In this document: one piece after another, positions 7,888 to 16,900 of the stretch
Layout of the letters: the number at the start of each line of letters is the position of its first letter
Position numbering within the stretch: position 1 is the stretch's first letter
Assembly: GCA_963851385.1 (NCBI GenBank)
Contig: CAWKPE010000025.1
Coordinates: 1 to 24,232 of the forward strand
Length of the DNA: 24,232 bases
Reading direction: 5' to 3'
Origin: CAWEFA01 sp963851385
GTDB lineage: Bacteria; Bacteroidota; Bacteroidia; Bacteroidales; DTGW01
Notes under the pieces: model-generated
Databases searched by the model: none
What the model was told of the DNA's origin: nothing
The model's input: only the letters and a program-made list of their open reading frames with translations
Translations under genes and position numbers: made by a program

Positions 7888-10482
7888 TTAGTTATTTGTT
7901 CTTACCTCTGTAATTGTATATGTAATATTATTATTGTATTCTGACGTACCAGATATTTTTCTTTGGTCTTCATAAATGAAAAGTTTATTATTTGAACTTG
8001 TTCCATACTTGGGATTGCTTGTTCCAACTTCATAGAAATAATAATAATATAATTTTTGATTAGACTCATACTCTCTTCCAACAATCACAACAAAATGGTA
8101 TGTTGCACTATTTGAATTTCCTGAAGCTTTGTCTGAATTTAAATGTACTCCAACAATTACGGGTACTTTATTTAATAAACTTTCATCTATATAATTTTTA
8201 GCTTTCTGGAAATCCTTATCTATTGCATAATTTAAAGTATTATAATCTTTAGCAGATTCATTTGCTAAAGTTGTAATGTCAATAGCATTACTTCTGCTTG
8301 TTGAATGCCCTGTTAAACTTAATATATAATTACATGTATAACAGCAACAATTATTATAATCTGGCTTATTTGTTCCATCTGGTGGACAACATTCCTTCTT
8401 TGTTGAATCCTTTGCACATTTAACTAATGCTGCATCGCCATCACAACATTTTGTTGTCAAGCTACTGCACCAATGACAACCGGTACCTTTCATAACAATA
8501 TCATTTTGTGCTACCCAGGTAACATTGTCTGCAGAAAGTTTTACGTAAGGAAAAGCATAATTGACAAAATCCATTGTTTGACTTTCAAAGACTGTAAAAT
8601 GAAATATTTTGTCCCCTTCGGTAACTGCACCTGTTGAAGTAGTAGTTGCATGAAAAGCAAAATCAACATATGAATCGGATGAATTAGGAGCTTCTGATGA
8701 CGTTGTGTTATTTTTACTAATTTCAAACGTTTGAAACATATATTGACTTTTTTGCTTGGTTAAAAAGTTAACATCCGTTGATAATCGAAGATAACTGAGT
8801 TTTTTATCTTTTCCAATTGAATAATCTTTCCATTCCTTGGGTGATTTGACTAAATAGGTATAAGCATCTAAATTTTTTGTTTGTTCATAATAATTATAAG
8901 TTCTGATTAATTCAAGTAAAGAACATTTGCCTGATATACTTGCCACATCCGCGCCTGTTGTGCCGGTTCCAAAAATGGTTTCGGTATAGTTTGCCGGGTA
9001 GTGGATTTCATCCCACTGGTATTTGAAAAGCCGGGTGCCACCGGCGTAATCCATCAGGTTATCGGTTTTTGCAGAGTCCAATTGTTTTTCGTGACCAAAG
9101 GTATGGAACGTGTGCAGCAAACCAAATGCACCATGCCCGAGTTCGTGGGCAATGGTCCTGTTAAGCACATCGCCGCTTTGACCACCTGTAAATATAAACC
9201 CGAAATTCTGGTTAAATGGCATTATACCTGCCTTGCCATCGTTGCAATGGTCGAGTAAAAACAGGTAATAATTATTTGCTTCGCAACTGTCACCGATAAC
9301 GGATTGAAAGGAATCTATCAAATCAACCATATCATCCGTATAACTTACAGCGTCTGGAGGGTTGGCATCAAATGACTGGTTGCTGAATGATATGGAAGGA
9401 CCGGAACTTACCGCGAAGGTTTTGTTTGCCTGCCTGTAAATATTATCCAACGTGGTTTGTAATGTCCCAGTGCTAATGCTGTTGGACTGGGCGCCAACGG
9501 GAACAATGAATACATTGGTCGGGTTGTTTATATCGCTATAACTTACCAAACCGAACTTCCCGGCTGTAAATGTATTTTTGCTTGTATCTGATTCGGTGTA
9601 CGTGGCTGTTATTTCCTGCGTGCCTTCATAGCCATTTCCATTCAAAACAAGCGATGAATCCTGAAGTGTTAAATTATTGCCATTGCCATCGGTAAATTTT
9701 AAATTGATTTTCGCGGTGTCGTTCTTTGCCCTGGCTATTTTGACTTTTACTACATCTGTACCACCACTGAAAATAGATTTCCAGGGTTTGTAATATGTCG
9801 AGTCGTTTATTTCTTCTCGTGGGTAATATTGTGGATCGTCCAGAGGTTTGTATGTGGAATTGGTACTGTTAAATTGGTCGAATCCATACTGCTGGTTCTT
9901 ATCCGGGCTGAAATATACTGTTACCGGGTTTTTCGGCTTTACATTCTTAGCTTCCGTAGCTGTTGTATCTGATGGCGTTGCTTCCCCGGTTCGTGTTATG
10001 TTACCGTTGGGGCTTACAATATAAGTGTTCCCGCTTCCATCCGCTACCAGCGTCGGTTTGTCTATTTTCTTAGTGGTCGTATCTCCGTTAGCTGTTACTA
10101 TTACCACGTTGCCACTAGTATCGCTGTATATCGCGTTTATTGTTCCATTTACTGGTAACGTGTCTATTATACTGCTTGTTTGTGTTGTATCTGGTGCGGA
10201 AACTGTATCGTTATTGTTTGCCACGGGATTGCCTCGCGGGTTTTCTATCTTGGTCATGAAATTGCCTGTACTCTCTTTCGATTCCAGCTTGCCCTGGTAC
10301 AATTGCCCCAGCTCGTTCACACGTATGTTTTTGAACGTGTGCATTACCTTGGCATAATTATAAAAGGGTATGGTTACCATGCACTCGCCCGTGAAGGAAC
10401 CGTCACTGTTTCTTGTCACACTGGTGATACGTCCCTGGAAGCCACCGGCGTTAATTGTTGCCCCTGGAGCCAGGTCCGGCAT
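7888..10482 (-). CDS. Polymorphic-toxin-like protein, C-terminal 864 residues, 3' part of a frameshifted gene
   Basis: The frame is open upstream of the ATG at 10482 as far as 10611. Residues coded there (ECGTIESAYSDTQYAHT, then QKPFQCSNAAPPP) continue the FN3 domain of the gene at 10487-11680, so the true product is one protein of about 1263 residues. The first 350 residues are trunk: AGGFQGRITSV and FNYAKV-like beta domain, then PRGNPV and Thr/Asp-rich linkers. A metzincin-like protease domain follows (RTIAHELGHGAFGLLHTF, H446, E447, H450; NLMDY after it), with KYQWDEIHYP typical of Bacteroidota secreted toxins. The tip (about 515-864) is Cys-rich (CHWC, CCC) and ends in a papain-like pattern with HFVVIVG and YFYEVG. 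The protease domain probably processes the protein, as in other polymorphic toxins. Toxic activity of the tip is inferred from architecture and from the partner gene 4 bp downstream. Confidence 0.82.
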   Translation of the reverse strand: MPDLAPGATINAGGFQGRITSVTRNSDGSFTGECMVTIPFYNYAKVMHTFKNIRVNELGQLYQGKLESKESTGNFMTKIENPRGNPVANNNDTVSAPDTTQTSSIIDTLPVNGTINAIYSDTSGNVVIVTANGDTTTKKIDKPTLVADGSGNTYIVSPNGNITRTGEATPSDTTATEAKNVKPKNPVTVYFSPDKNQQYGFDQFNSTNSTYKPLDDPQYYPREEINDSTYYKPWKSIFSGGTDVVKVKIARAKNDTAKINLKFTDGNGNNLTLQDSSLVLNGNGYEGTQEITATYTESDTSKNTFTAGKFGLVSYSDINNPTNVFIVPVGAQSNSISTGTLQTTLDNIYRQANKTFAVSSGPSISFSNQSFDANPPDAVSYTDDMVDLIDSFQSVIGDSCEANNYYLFLLDHCNDGKAGIMPFNQNFGFIFTGGQSGDVLNRTIAHELGHGAFGLLHTFHTFGHEKQLDSAKTDNLMDYAGGTRLFKYQWDEIHYPANYTETIFGTGTTGADVASISGKCSLLELIRTYNYYEQTKNLDAYTYLVKSPKEWKDYSIGKDKKLSYLRLSTDVNFLTKQKSQYMFQTFEISKNNTTSSEAPNSSDSYVDFAFHATTTSTGAVTEGDKIFHFTVFESQTMDFVNYAFPYVKLSADNVTWVAQNDIVMKGTGCHWCSSLTTKCCDGDAALVKCAKDSTKKECCPPDGTNKPDYNNCCCYTCNYILSLTGHSTSRSNAIDITTLANESAKDYNTLNYAIDKDFQKAKNYIDESLLNKVPVIVGVHLNSDKASGNSNSATYHFVVIVGREYESNQKLYYYYFYEVGTSNPKYGTSSNNKLFIYEDQRKISGTSEYNNNITYTITEVRTNN

Positions 10483-10486
10483 GTCG

Positions 10487-11680
10487 TTAAAGTCGGTAAT
10501 GGCCGGTGGCGGCGCTGCATTGCTGCACTGGAACGGCTTTTGTTCTGTTACTGCCGTGTGAGCGTATTGTGTGTCGGAATAAGCACTTTCTATGGTGCCG
10601 CATTCCAGAGTTTACTTCGTATTCTATGTCGGTATTATCCGGCAACTGGTAAACTCTTATATTATCTGTCATGGTTTCATCGCTCCACCAGTCTTTATCG
10701 CTGCCTTTTACCCTGTACCTTATGTTATAGCCTGTCTGGGATATTCCCGTTGTCCAGTTTACTTCCAGTCCTCCCCCGTTGACAGGCTTGGCAGTGAAAT
10801 TGGCCGGGGGTTTGCATTCGTCCCCAAAGGTGAATTTCCAGGTCTCGCTGTAGCCGTTGTTCTTAAATAAATCCAGTTCTTCTATCCCTGACATGGCTTT
10901 CGCCCTGACGTTAAAGGCATACTCGTTGCCGGGTGTCAACAGCGGGCACATCATGTCGTACACAAGGCTCGTGTTTTGAGTGGTGGCATCGTATAACACC
11001 GGGCTGGTAAGCATGGCTTCATAAGGGTCTCTTCCTTTTGGCCATATTTCTACTATTTTTAATTCATACTCGGTATTGAATGCTGAATTGGGTGATCCCA
11101 GGTGCCGGGGCGACCAACTGAACACGATGTTCTGCGGGTCGTTGGCCCGTGGCTTGCTGTTGTTCCCGGGTGTATTGATGATTGGAGGATCGTTTAATAC
11201 TATGTATGCCGATGCCGTTGCCTTGGATACCGGGTTCCCGCGAGGGTAATTGAACACTTCAACGGTAAAGGTATAATAGCCTTCGGGAAGCAGGTTGGTG
11301 CGAAGGTAATCTGTTTTGCTGATGCCGGTGAAATCAAGGTTGGAAGGATCAAAGTAGGTTGACAGGTCTGTACCATATAATATTTCCTGTATGCCTGCCT
11401 GCAACGTGATTATGGGCGGCATGTATGTGGTGCGCGTGGTAAGCTTAAACCCGCTACCCTGTATGGTAAACCGTAACTGGACATTGGTGGATGTATTAAA
11501 TCCCGTGTACATGATGTACAGTGTCATCCGGTCGGAACCTGCTCCTGCATAATCGGCCAGGGACAAACTGTATGGAGGGTTCAAAACAAGGTTGGTCTGT
11601 ATGGCTATGTTCTGGCCAATTGCTTTTGAACCGGATAAAATCCCCAGTGCGAAAAATAATATGGAAATCTTTTTAAACAT
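10487..11680 (-). CDS. TANFOR/FN3 secreted trunk, 5' part of the frameshifted toxin-like gene
   Basis: 397 residues as read, of which about 358 are real and the last 39 come from the wrong frame. It has a signal peptide (MFKKISILFFALGILSGSKA, cleavage near Q23). Residues about 28-160 look like a TANFOR domain: NLVLNPPYSLSLADY, then LYGTDLSTYFDPSNLDFTG and LLPEGYYTFTVEVF, followed by RGNPVS. Residues about 165-275 form a beta domain (FSWSPRH, YELKIVEIWPKG, GNEYAFNVRAKA). An FN3 domain starts near 293 (PANFTAKPVNGGGLEVNWTT) and is broken at YEV. There the frame changes and a non-FN3, His/Arg-rich tail (RHHRKCLFRHTIRSHGSNRT) runs to a stop 4 bp before the next ATG. The N-terminal signal and trunk would serve to export and display the protease and tip parts encoded downstream. 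TANFOR is a family recognition by pattern only. Confidence 0.82.
   Translation of the reverse strand: MFKKISILFFALGILSGSKAIGQNIAIQTNLVLNPPYSLSLADYAGAGSDRMTLYIMYTGFNTSTNVQLRFTIQGSGFKLTTRTTYMPPIITLQAGIQEILYGTDLSTYFDPSNLDFTGISKTDYLRTNLLPEGYYTFTVEVFNYPRGNPVSKATASAYIVLNDPPIINTPGNNSKPRANDPQNIVFSWSPRHLGSPNSAFNTEYELKIVEIWPKGRDPYEAMLTSPVLYDATTQNTSLVYDMMCPLLTPGNEYAFNVRAKAMSGIEELDLFKNNGYSETWKFTFGDECKPPANFTAKPVNGGGLEVNWTTGISQTGYNIRYRVKGSDKDWWSDETMTDNIRVYQLPDNTDIEYEVNSGMRHHRKCLFRHTIRSHGSNRTKAVPVQQCSAATGHYRL
10604..10607 (-). other. One-base frameshift joining 10487-11680 to 7888-10482
   Basis: On the minus strand the FN3 domain reads GAA GTA AAC TCT GGA ATG in frame 1. Removing one G of the GG pair at 10605-10606 gives AAC TCT GAA TGC GGC ACC, i.e. 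NSECGTIESAYSDT, which completes the FN3 domain and runs without a stop to 7888. The downstream frame is closed by TAA at 10612-10614 just upstream, so a one-base insertion fits best. There is no homopolymer or slippery heptamer, which argues against programmed frameshifting. It is either a real mutation or a sequence error. Confidence 0.85.
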
Positions 11681-11697
11681 TTAATTTCTTTAAATTC

Positions 11698-11795
11698 TTT
11701 AACCGCTAAGAACACTGAGTTGGCCCTAAGAACGCAAAGTTTATCTATATTTTCTTCGCCCTCTCTGCGCATTCTTCGCGTGCTTTGAGGTTAAA
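11698..11795. repeat. REP-like dispersed repeat between operon genes
   Basis: The 124-bp gap between the FN3 gene and the toxin-like gene is filled by a sequence with inverted ends TTTAACC (11698-11704) and GGTTAAA (11789-11795). Its interior is of the type ACCGCTAAGAACACTGAG, CTAAGAACGCAAAG, CTCTGCGCATTCTTCGCG. This 'cgcaaag / cttcgcg' style is a common intergenic repeat in Bacteroidota and other bacteria. It has higher GC than its flanks and imperfect dyad symmetry. It may attenuate or mark a transcript boundary inside the operon. Confidence 0.6.
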
Positions 11796-11804
11796 TCTTT
11801 TATT

Positions 11805-13904
11805 TTAAAACTCTACAACCACCTTAGCACTTAAAGCCGATTCCGAACCGTCAGCAAAAACAGCTTTAATTCTATATATATAAGTTTTATGTGATTCTAC
11901 CTGTTTATCAATAAACTTACTTTCATTACCATCTACTGAACGATACGTACTCAAAGGCTTGCCTGATTCGCACCTGTATATTAAAAACCTGTTAACATGT
12001 TCTTCTTTGTAATCCCACGAAATTTCAGCAGTCTTTAATTCGACCTTAGCTATTCCATAGATAGTTGTTATTGTTGGTTTAATTCCGTTGTTCAAAGGCT
12101 TTAACCTGATTGGCTTTGCAGGAAAAGACTCTAACTTCGAACTGTCTACTGCTATGATTGTATATTCATAGCTTAAATTCTTAATTTGCGGTTTATCATA
12201 AAACGAACTTGTTGTATCTGGTTCATTAAACTTTGCAATTAGTCGCCATTGTTTTTCCCCTTCTCCTTTCCTGTATAATAAGTAACTTGCAACATCAATA
12301 CTACCGCTTTTTTCCCATTTCAATTGAATTCCATCTGCATCGGTTTTATAATTTGTGAAAACAGGTGGTTGCGGCGGAATAACATCGGGTCTGGTTAATG
12401 CAAGTATGTCTGAGAACTTCGATTGATTGTACCTTCTGTCAATAGCTTTGATTTTATAATAAATTTTTCGCGTTAAAGTGCGAATATTGATGCTGTCTCT
12501 ATATACAGGATCTTTAACAGGATCGGAAGTAATCTGAAAAAATTCATCCGAAGCAAAGTTTGCCCTGAATACCAAATATCCTTTCATGTCTTCTTCCTTA
12601 TTGGCATTCCATTTAAGCGTTACCCTGCCGGAAGAATCAATAACCCCAGATAAGCCAGTGGGTGCTGCAGGAGGAATAGTATCTTCCAACTGAAACATGT
12701 AAGGGAATGATTCAGCTTCCTTATTATTTTTCCCAACTGCTTTAATTTTATAATAGTTTATAGTATTAGGTTTCTCATCGGTAAATTCATTAATATCATT
12801 TCGAACAAGTTCCTTCGAAATTTCAACAAAGTTCCTGTCAGGCTTGCTGCTTCTTAGTACCCGGAAACCTTTGATATCAGTTATTCCTTGTTTCGGAAAA
12901 TCCCATTTAAGCATGACTTTGTTCTTCATAATTATTTCAGCATTACTTATAGAAGGCCTGTATTTAACTTCAGGCAAACAAATTTCGGTAATGGTATCGG
13001 AGGGTAAGCTTACTTCTCCGAAAACAGATATTCCTTTTAACCGGTAGCTGTATACCTTATCTGTTGCCGGAACAGAATCAAGTTTATAGTAATATCTAAT
13101 ATCATTTTGGGTATTATTATAAACGTTGACATAAGGTATATCATTAATTTGCCTGAAAGTACGACAACTGTCATCGGATCTTTCAATAATATAATTATTA
13201 AAGATATTTTCGAAGTGCATTTTGTCCCATTTGATTATCGCGCTCTTGCCGGAAAACTTGACTTCATTCAGAATAGGCCTGGGAAGCGAGTTATAATCAG
13301 CTATTCCTGTGTAAACGAAGCCACTGTCAATACGCTCAAGAGTATCAGGAACAAGAGAAATAATCCGGTACAGATAATGTTCATCAGGAATTACTGAAGT
13401 GTCGTTAAAATATAAACCGGCAGCCTCTGCAACCATAGTTGACTGGTTTGTAGCAAAAAGAGCAAATGAGAACCTGGATTCAAGTTCTTTTGATTTATTA
13501 ATCATCTTGGCAACTATATTAGTACTTTCAGATATTTCAAATGTCTCGCCATATATTGCCTGGGCAACTACCGCGGCGTTATCGCTGGTATCTATCATTT
13601 TTTTCCACTTTTCAGGTTCCCATGGTTTTATAGGAGCAGGAGTAATTACTTTTTTAACCGGTTTTTCAACCAACAAACTATTTTTCAAAATTGTGTACCT
13701 GTCAATTCTATAACCGTACTTGTTCAGATATTTCCAGGCAACAGGAGTAGTTGGAGCCCAACGTAACATGACTGAGTTTTTAAAAGGCCTGGCTATTAAT
13801 TTAATTGAAGGAATACTGTCTGGTTTCTGAGAGTGTATATTCGGCCATAAAATCAAATTCAATATAAGAAATATGACGAATTTATATTTATAAAAAAAGT
13901 TCAT
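11805..13904 (-). CDS. Secreted multi-domain fibronectin type III protein
   Basis: 699 residues. A Sec signal peptide (MNFFYKYKFVIFLILNLILW) ends near residue 25. The first FN3-like module (from about 33, SVMLRWAPTTPVAWKYLNKY) is interrupted by a roughly 100-residue helical insertion (about 80-165). After it come FN3 modules starting near residues 205, 315, 418, 513 and 605, each with the W-containing B strand (IIKWDK, MLKWDF, TLKWNA, QLKWEK, EISWDY) and a Y.(I/L)(K/I)A(V/I) strand. No sorting domain is visible at the C-terminus, which ends in VVVEF. It lies 34 bp downstream of the 1508-aa gene and upstream of the TANFOR protein, so it is probably part of the same operon. A role in binding, scaffold or display of the toxin-like protein is inferred. 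Full length, no odd features. Confidence 0.85.
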   Translation of the reverse strand: MNFFYKYKFVIFLILNLILWPNIHSQKPDSIPSIKLIARPFKNSVMLRWAPTTPVAWKYLNKYGYRIDRYTILKNSLLVEKPVKKVITPAPIKPWEPEKWKKMIDTSDNAAVVAQAIYGETFEISESTNIVAKMINKSKELESRFSFALFATNQSTMVAEAAGLYFNDTSVIPDEHYLYRIISLVPDTLERIDSGFVYTGIADYNSLPRPILNEVKFSGKSAIIKWDKMHFENIFNNYIIERSDDSCRTFRQINDIPYVNVYNNTQNDIRYYYKLDSVPATDKVYSYRLKGISVFGEVSLPSDTITEICLPEVKYRPSISNAEIIMKNKVMLKWDFPKQGITDIKGFRVLRSSKPDRNFVEISKELVRNDINEFTDEKPNTINYYKIKAVGKNNKEAESFPYMFQLEDTIPPAAPTGLSGVIDSSGRVTLKWNANKEEDMKGYLVFRANFASDEFFQITSDPVKDPVYRDSINIRTLTRKIYYKIKAIDRRYNQSKFSDILALTRPDVIPPQPPVFTNYKTDADGIQLKWEKSGSIDVASYLLYRKGEGEKQWRLIAKFNEPDTTSSFYDKPQIKNLSYEYTIIAVDSSKLESFPAKPIRLKPLNNGIKPTITTIYGIAKVELKTAEISWDYKEEHVNRFLIYRCESGKPLSTYRSVDGNESKFIDKQVESHKTYIYRIKAVFADGSESALSAKVVVEF

Positions 13905-13938
13905 TTTAATTTTTTTTATCTGTGAATTACTGACAATA

Positions 13939-16900
13939 TTATAATAAAAACCTTATATTCATTGGTATAGTTGATGTAACAATATTTTTACCAGGTAAGA
14001 TATACTTTGCCGTCAATTTGTATACACCTGGAGCCAGCAAAATCATTTTACCGTTCAATACAACACTCATCCTTTGCGTAAATTTGCCCAAATAATTATT
14101 TGCTATTTTATTTTTTAATTCATACAAATCATTATCCATATAATTAGGAAGATTGAAAGCAAATGAAGTATATTGTGAAATAGCTTCTGTATTGCCGTTT
14201 GAAACGTCATCATCGGTCAGCACTTTTGAATCATTGTCCTGATAGACATAAAGTGCATTGACGGGAGGTATTCCCATAGTATCGCTTACCGTAAGAATAG
14301 TAGTTATCGGGTAGTCTTTATAAATTACCGGATACATGATATTGTTGTACCAGTTATTATTTGACAAATCGGCTTGCAGTTGTATCAGGGGATTGCTTGA
14401 TTGCCCATAAATTTCAAATTTATCAAATGTTTCTGTTACATTTAGTGTCAGGTAAAGCACTTCCACATTAACACGAATGGGCCAGGCCCAACCATCTTTA
14501 TTAACGCTTGCATCTAACTTTTGAGAAAAAGTACTATAACTGCTTGTCCTGAAATAACTGGTATAAATGTTTTTCTCTTTAAGTTCCTGAATAGAGCCTT
14601 CAGCTGTTTGGGTTTTCACGGTAAGATCACTTCCTGTTGTTGTATCACTTACTTTTGTTTTAACAGAACTGACATTTGCATCAATTGACTTTGCTGCCGA
14701 AGCCGGCACATTTACAAGTTCGAATTTCATGATTTCATTATTAGGCAAATTAGCAGGACGGGTAAAATCAACTTCCCTGTTTGAAGCATCGTAAGTAAAA
14801 TTAAAGTAATATTGGTTATTGGTATTAATTGATGTGAATCTACCTTTCTGAACCCAATCATTAGTTACATCAAATAAATATGGCTGGCCTCTGTCTAATT
14901 TGATATAACCAATATAAGATTCATCTTTATAATAGTTCATTTGATTAATAATTGGGTAACTATAAACAACATTATCGAGAGGGATATAATCAGGTGCTGC
15001 ACCGGTTTCAAATGAAACTGTTTGGTTTTCGGTTATTTTTCTGCCACTATCTAATACTGCCTGCCAAATGCCATCTTTAAACTCCTCGAAACTAACCTGA
15101 ACAGATGCCTTTAATGTTTTTTTACCAGGAAGGACATCAAAAGATTTAATTGCAAGAACTGTATTATCAGCGTTCCATTCCTGGCTTCCGGGCACGTTAT
15201 TAGATCCGTCGTTAATCGTGAAATAATCCAAATTGACTCTAAATGTTTTTTTAATATTGTCCACATCCACCATCTCAAATGACTTGTTAATTTGATAATT
15301 AAATACGGCTTGTGGTTTGTTGAATACGCTAATATCTTTGGAACCGTCCTGGGGAGTAATTTTAGATATAACATTTATGTTACTTAAAACACTTCCACCT
15401 ACTATCTTGCAATCATTACCTATGGTAAACTCGAAATTACAATGTCCGCTGACCAGTCCTCCAAAAGCACTAAAATAACCACCAACGACACCCTTCATCC
15501 ATAAAGGATTAGGTAATTTTGCCTGCAGAATTGCAGCAATCCCTAAACTCAGAATATCGGCTTTTTTAGAAAATCCGAATATTTTAATTTTAATTCCTAT
15601 TTTACCTTCAAGATAACCGAATACTTGTCCGTTAGCATACCATCCGTTAATTCCAATACGATCTGTACTTCCACTGCATGTTGCATTGCCATAGTTTTTT
15701 AACATTACATCAAAACCCATTCCGGCAGCAAAGCGTGCATAAAATATCAGAAATGTTAAATCTCCGGTATCAAAGCTGAACCTTGAACCGAAAGCAATAC
15801 CCTGACCTGTTCCAAGTGAATTAAGCTCTTTCATATAATCAAGATCGATACCGCTAAGAATACTTGATACATTTTCCGGAGGTGGCGGACTATCCAGTAT
15901 TTTTGTTCCAACCATAAAATAGCTCTTGGTATCAAACATCCCCATTATGGAAATGCCAATAGGTGTTTCCGGAGTTCCAATATATATATACCAGTCTTTC
16001 CGGTCAAAATATAGTACTGCTTCGCCGGCTAAATTGTTATCATTAACTCCTTTAATAATGTTAGCAACGTTAACATAAACTTTTAAATTACCTTGTAAAA
16101 CATCATTATCAAAATCATAACTTATATATACATCTGCATATATCTGAGCCCTTGCAGCATCCGGATCCTTATCAGGAGTTCCATCCCCCATTTCACCAAT
16201 TTTTTTGCAGCCAGCTTTTATTTTATTGGTTGCATCCGGCTGAGGAGGTGTCATAAAATATCCATGACCTGAAAAAGCAATATATCGCACTCCCATATTA
16301 ACATTAAATGCAATCTCGAAGCCCACATCTCCGTTAAAAGGCAGTTTACTTGGATTTGTTCCTATTACAACAGATGCTTTAAGACCCAGGTAGCTGGTAG
16401 AATCTGGCACATAGACAATCCCTGAAGAAGAATTTTGAACATCACCGGAAGCAGGTCCTGTAGCTGTTTGTTTCATGTGATAATAAGCACCTCCACCAAA
16501 TCCATATATTGCAAAGCCAGTGAATATAGGTATACCACTATTAACCGACGTCAATGCGTCTGCATACCAGTATTGTGTACTGCGGATTTTACCAAATATG
16601 GCATTTGCGCTTGCTTTAATACCCATACTAAACTCGGCATTTATATTTCCCTGAAAACCGTTTCCATAGACCGGATTTTGTTTAAAAAATATAAGCGTTC
16701 CGTTCATCTTGATTGGACCGCAATCAAGATCAATTGCAATCTGGCTGATTTCTGTAGTCTTATATTTCCAGTAGGTTCTGTTGTTAATTATTTTTCTTTC
16801 ACCAATTATTGTAATTCCTCCAGTTGCACTAAATCCACCGCTTTTTGAATCGGTCAAACCAAGAGTTATGTCCATACCCAATGAACCGGTTTCATCAGTT

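Noticed and set aside
10487..10604. C-terminal 39 residues of the TANFOR/FN3 protein as read in frame
   Set aside because: His/Arg-rich sequence without FN3 features; the other frame continues the FN3 domain over the same bases, so this tail is a frameshift artefact.
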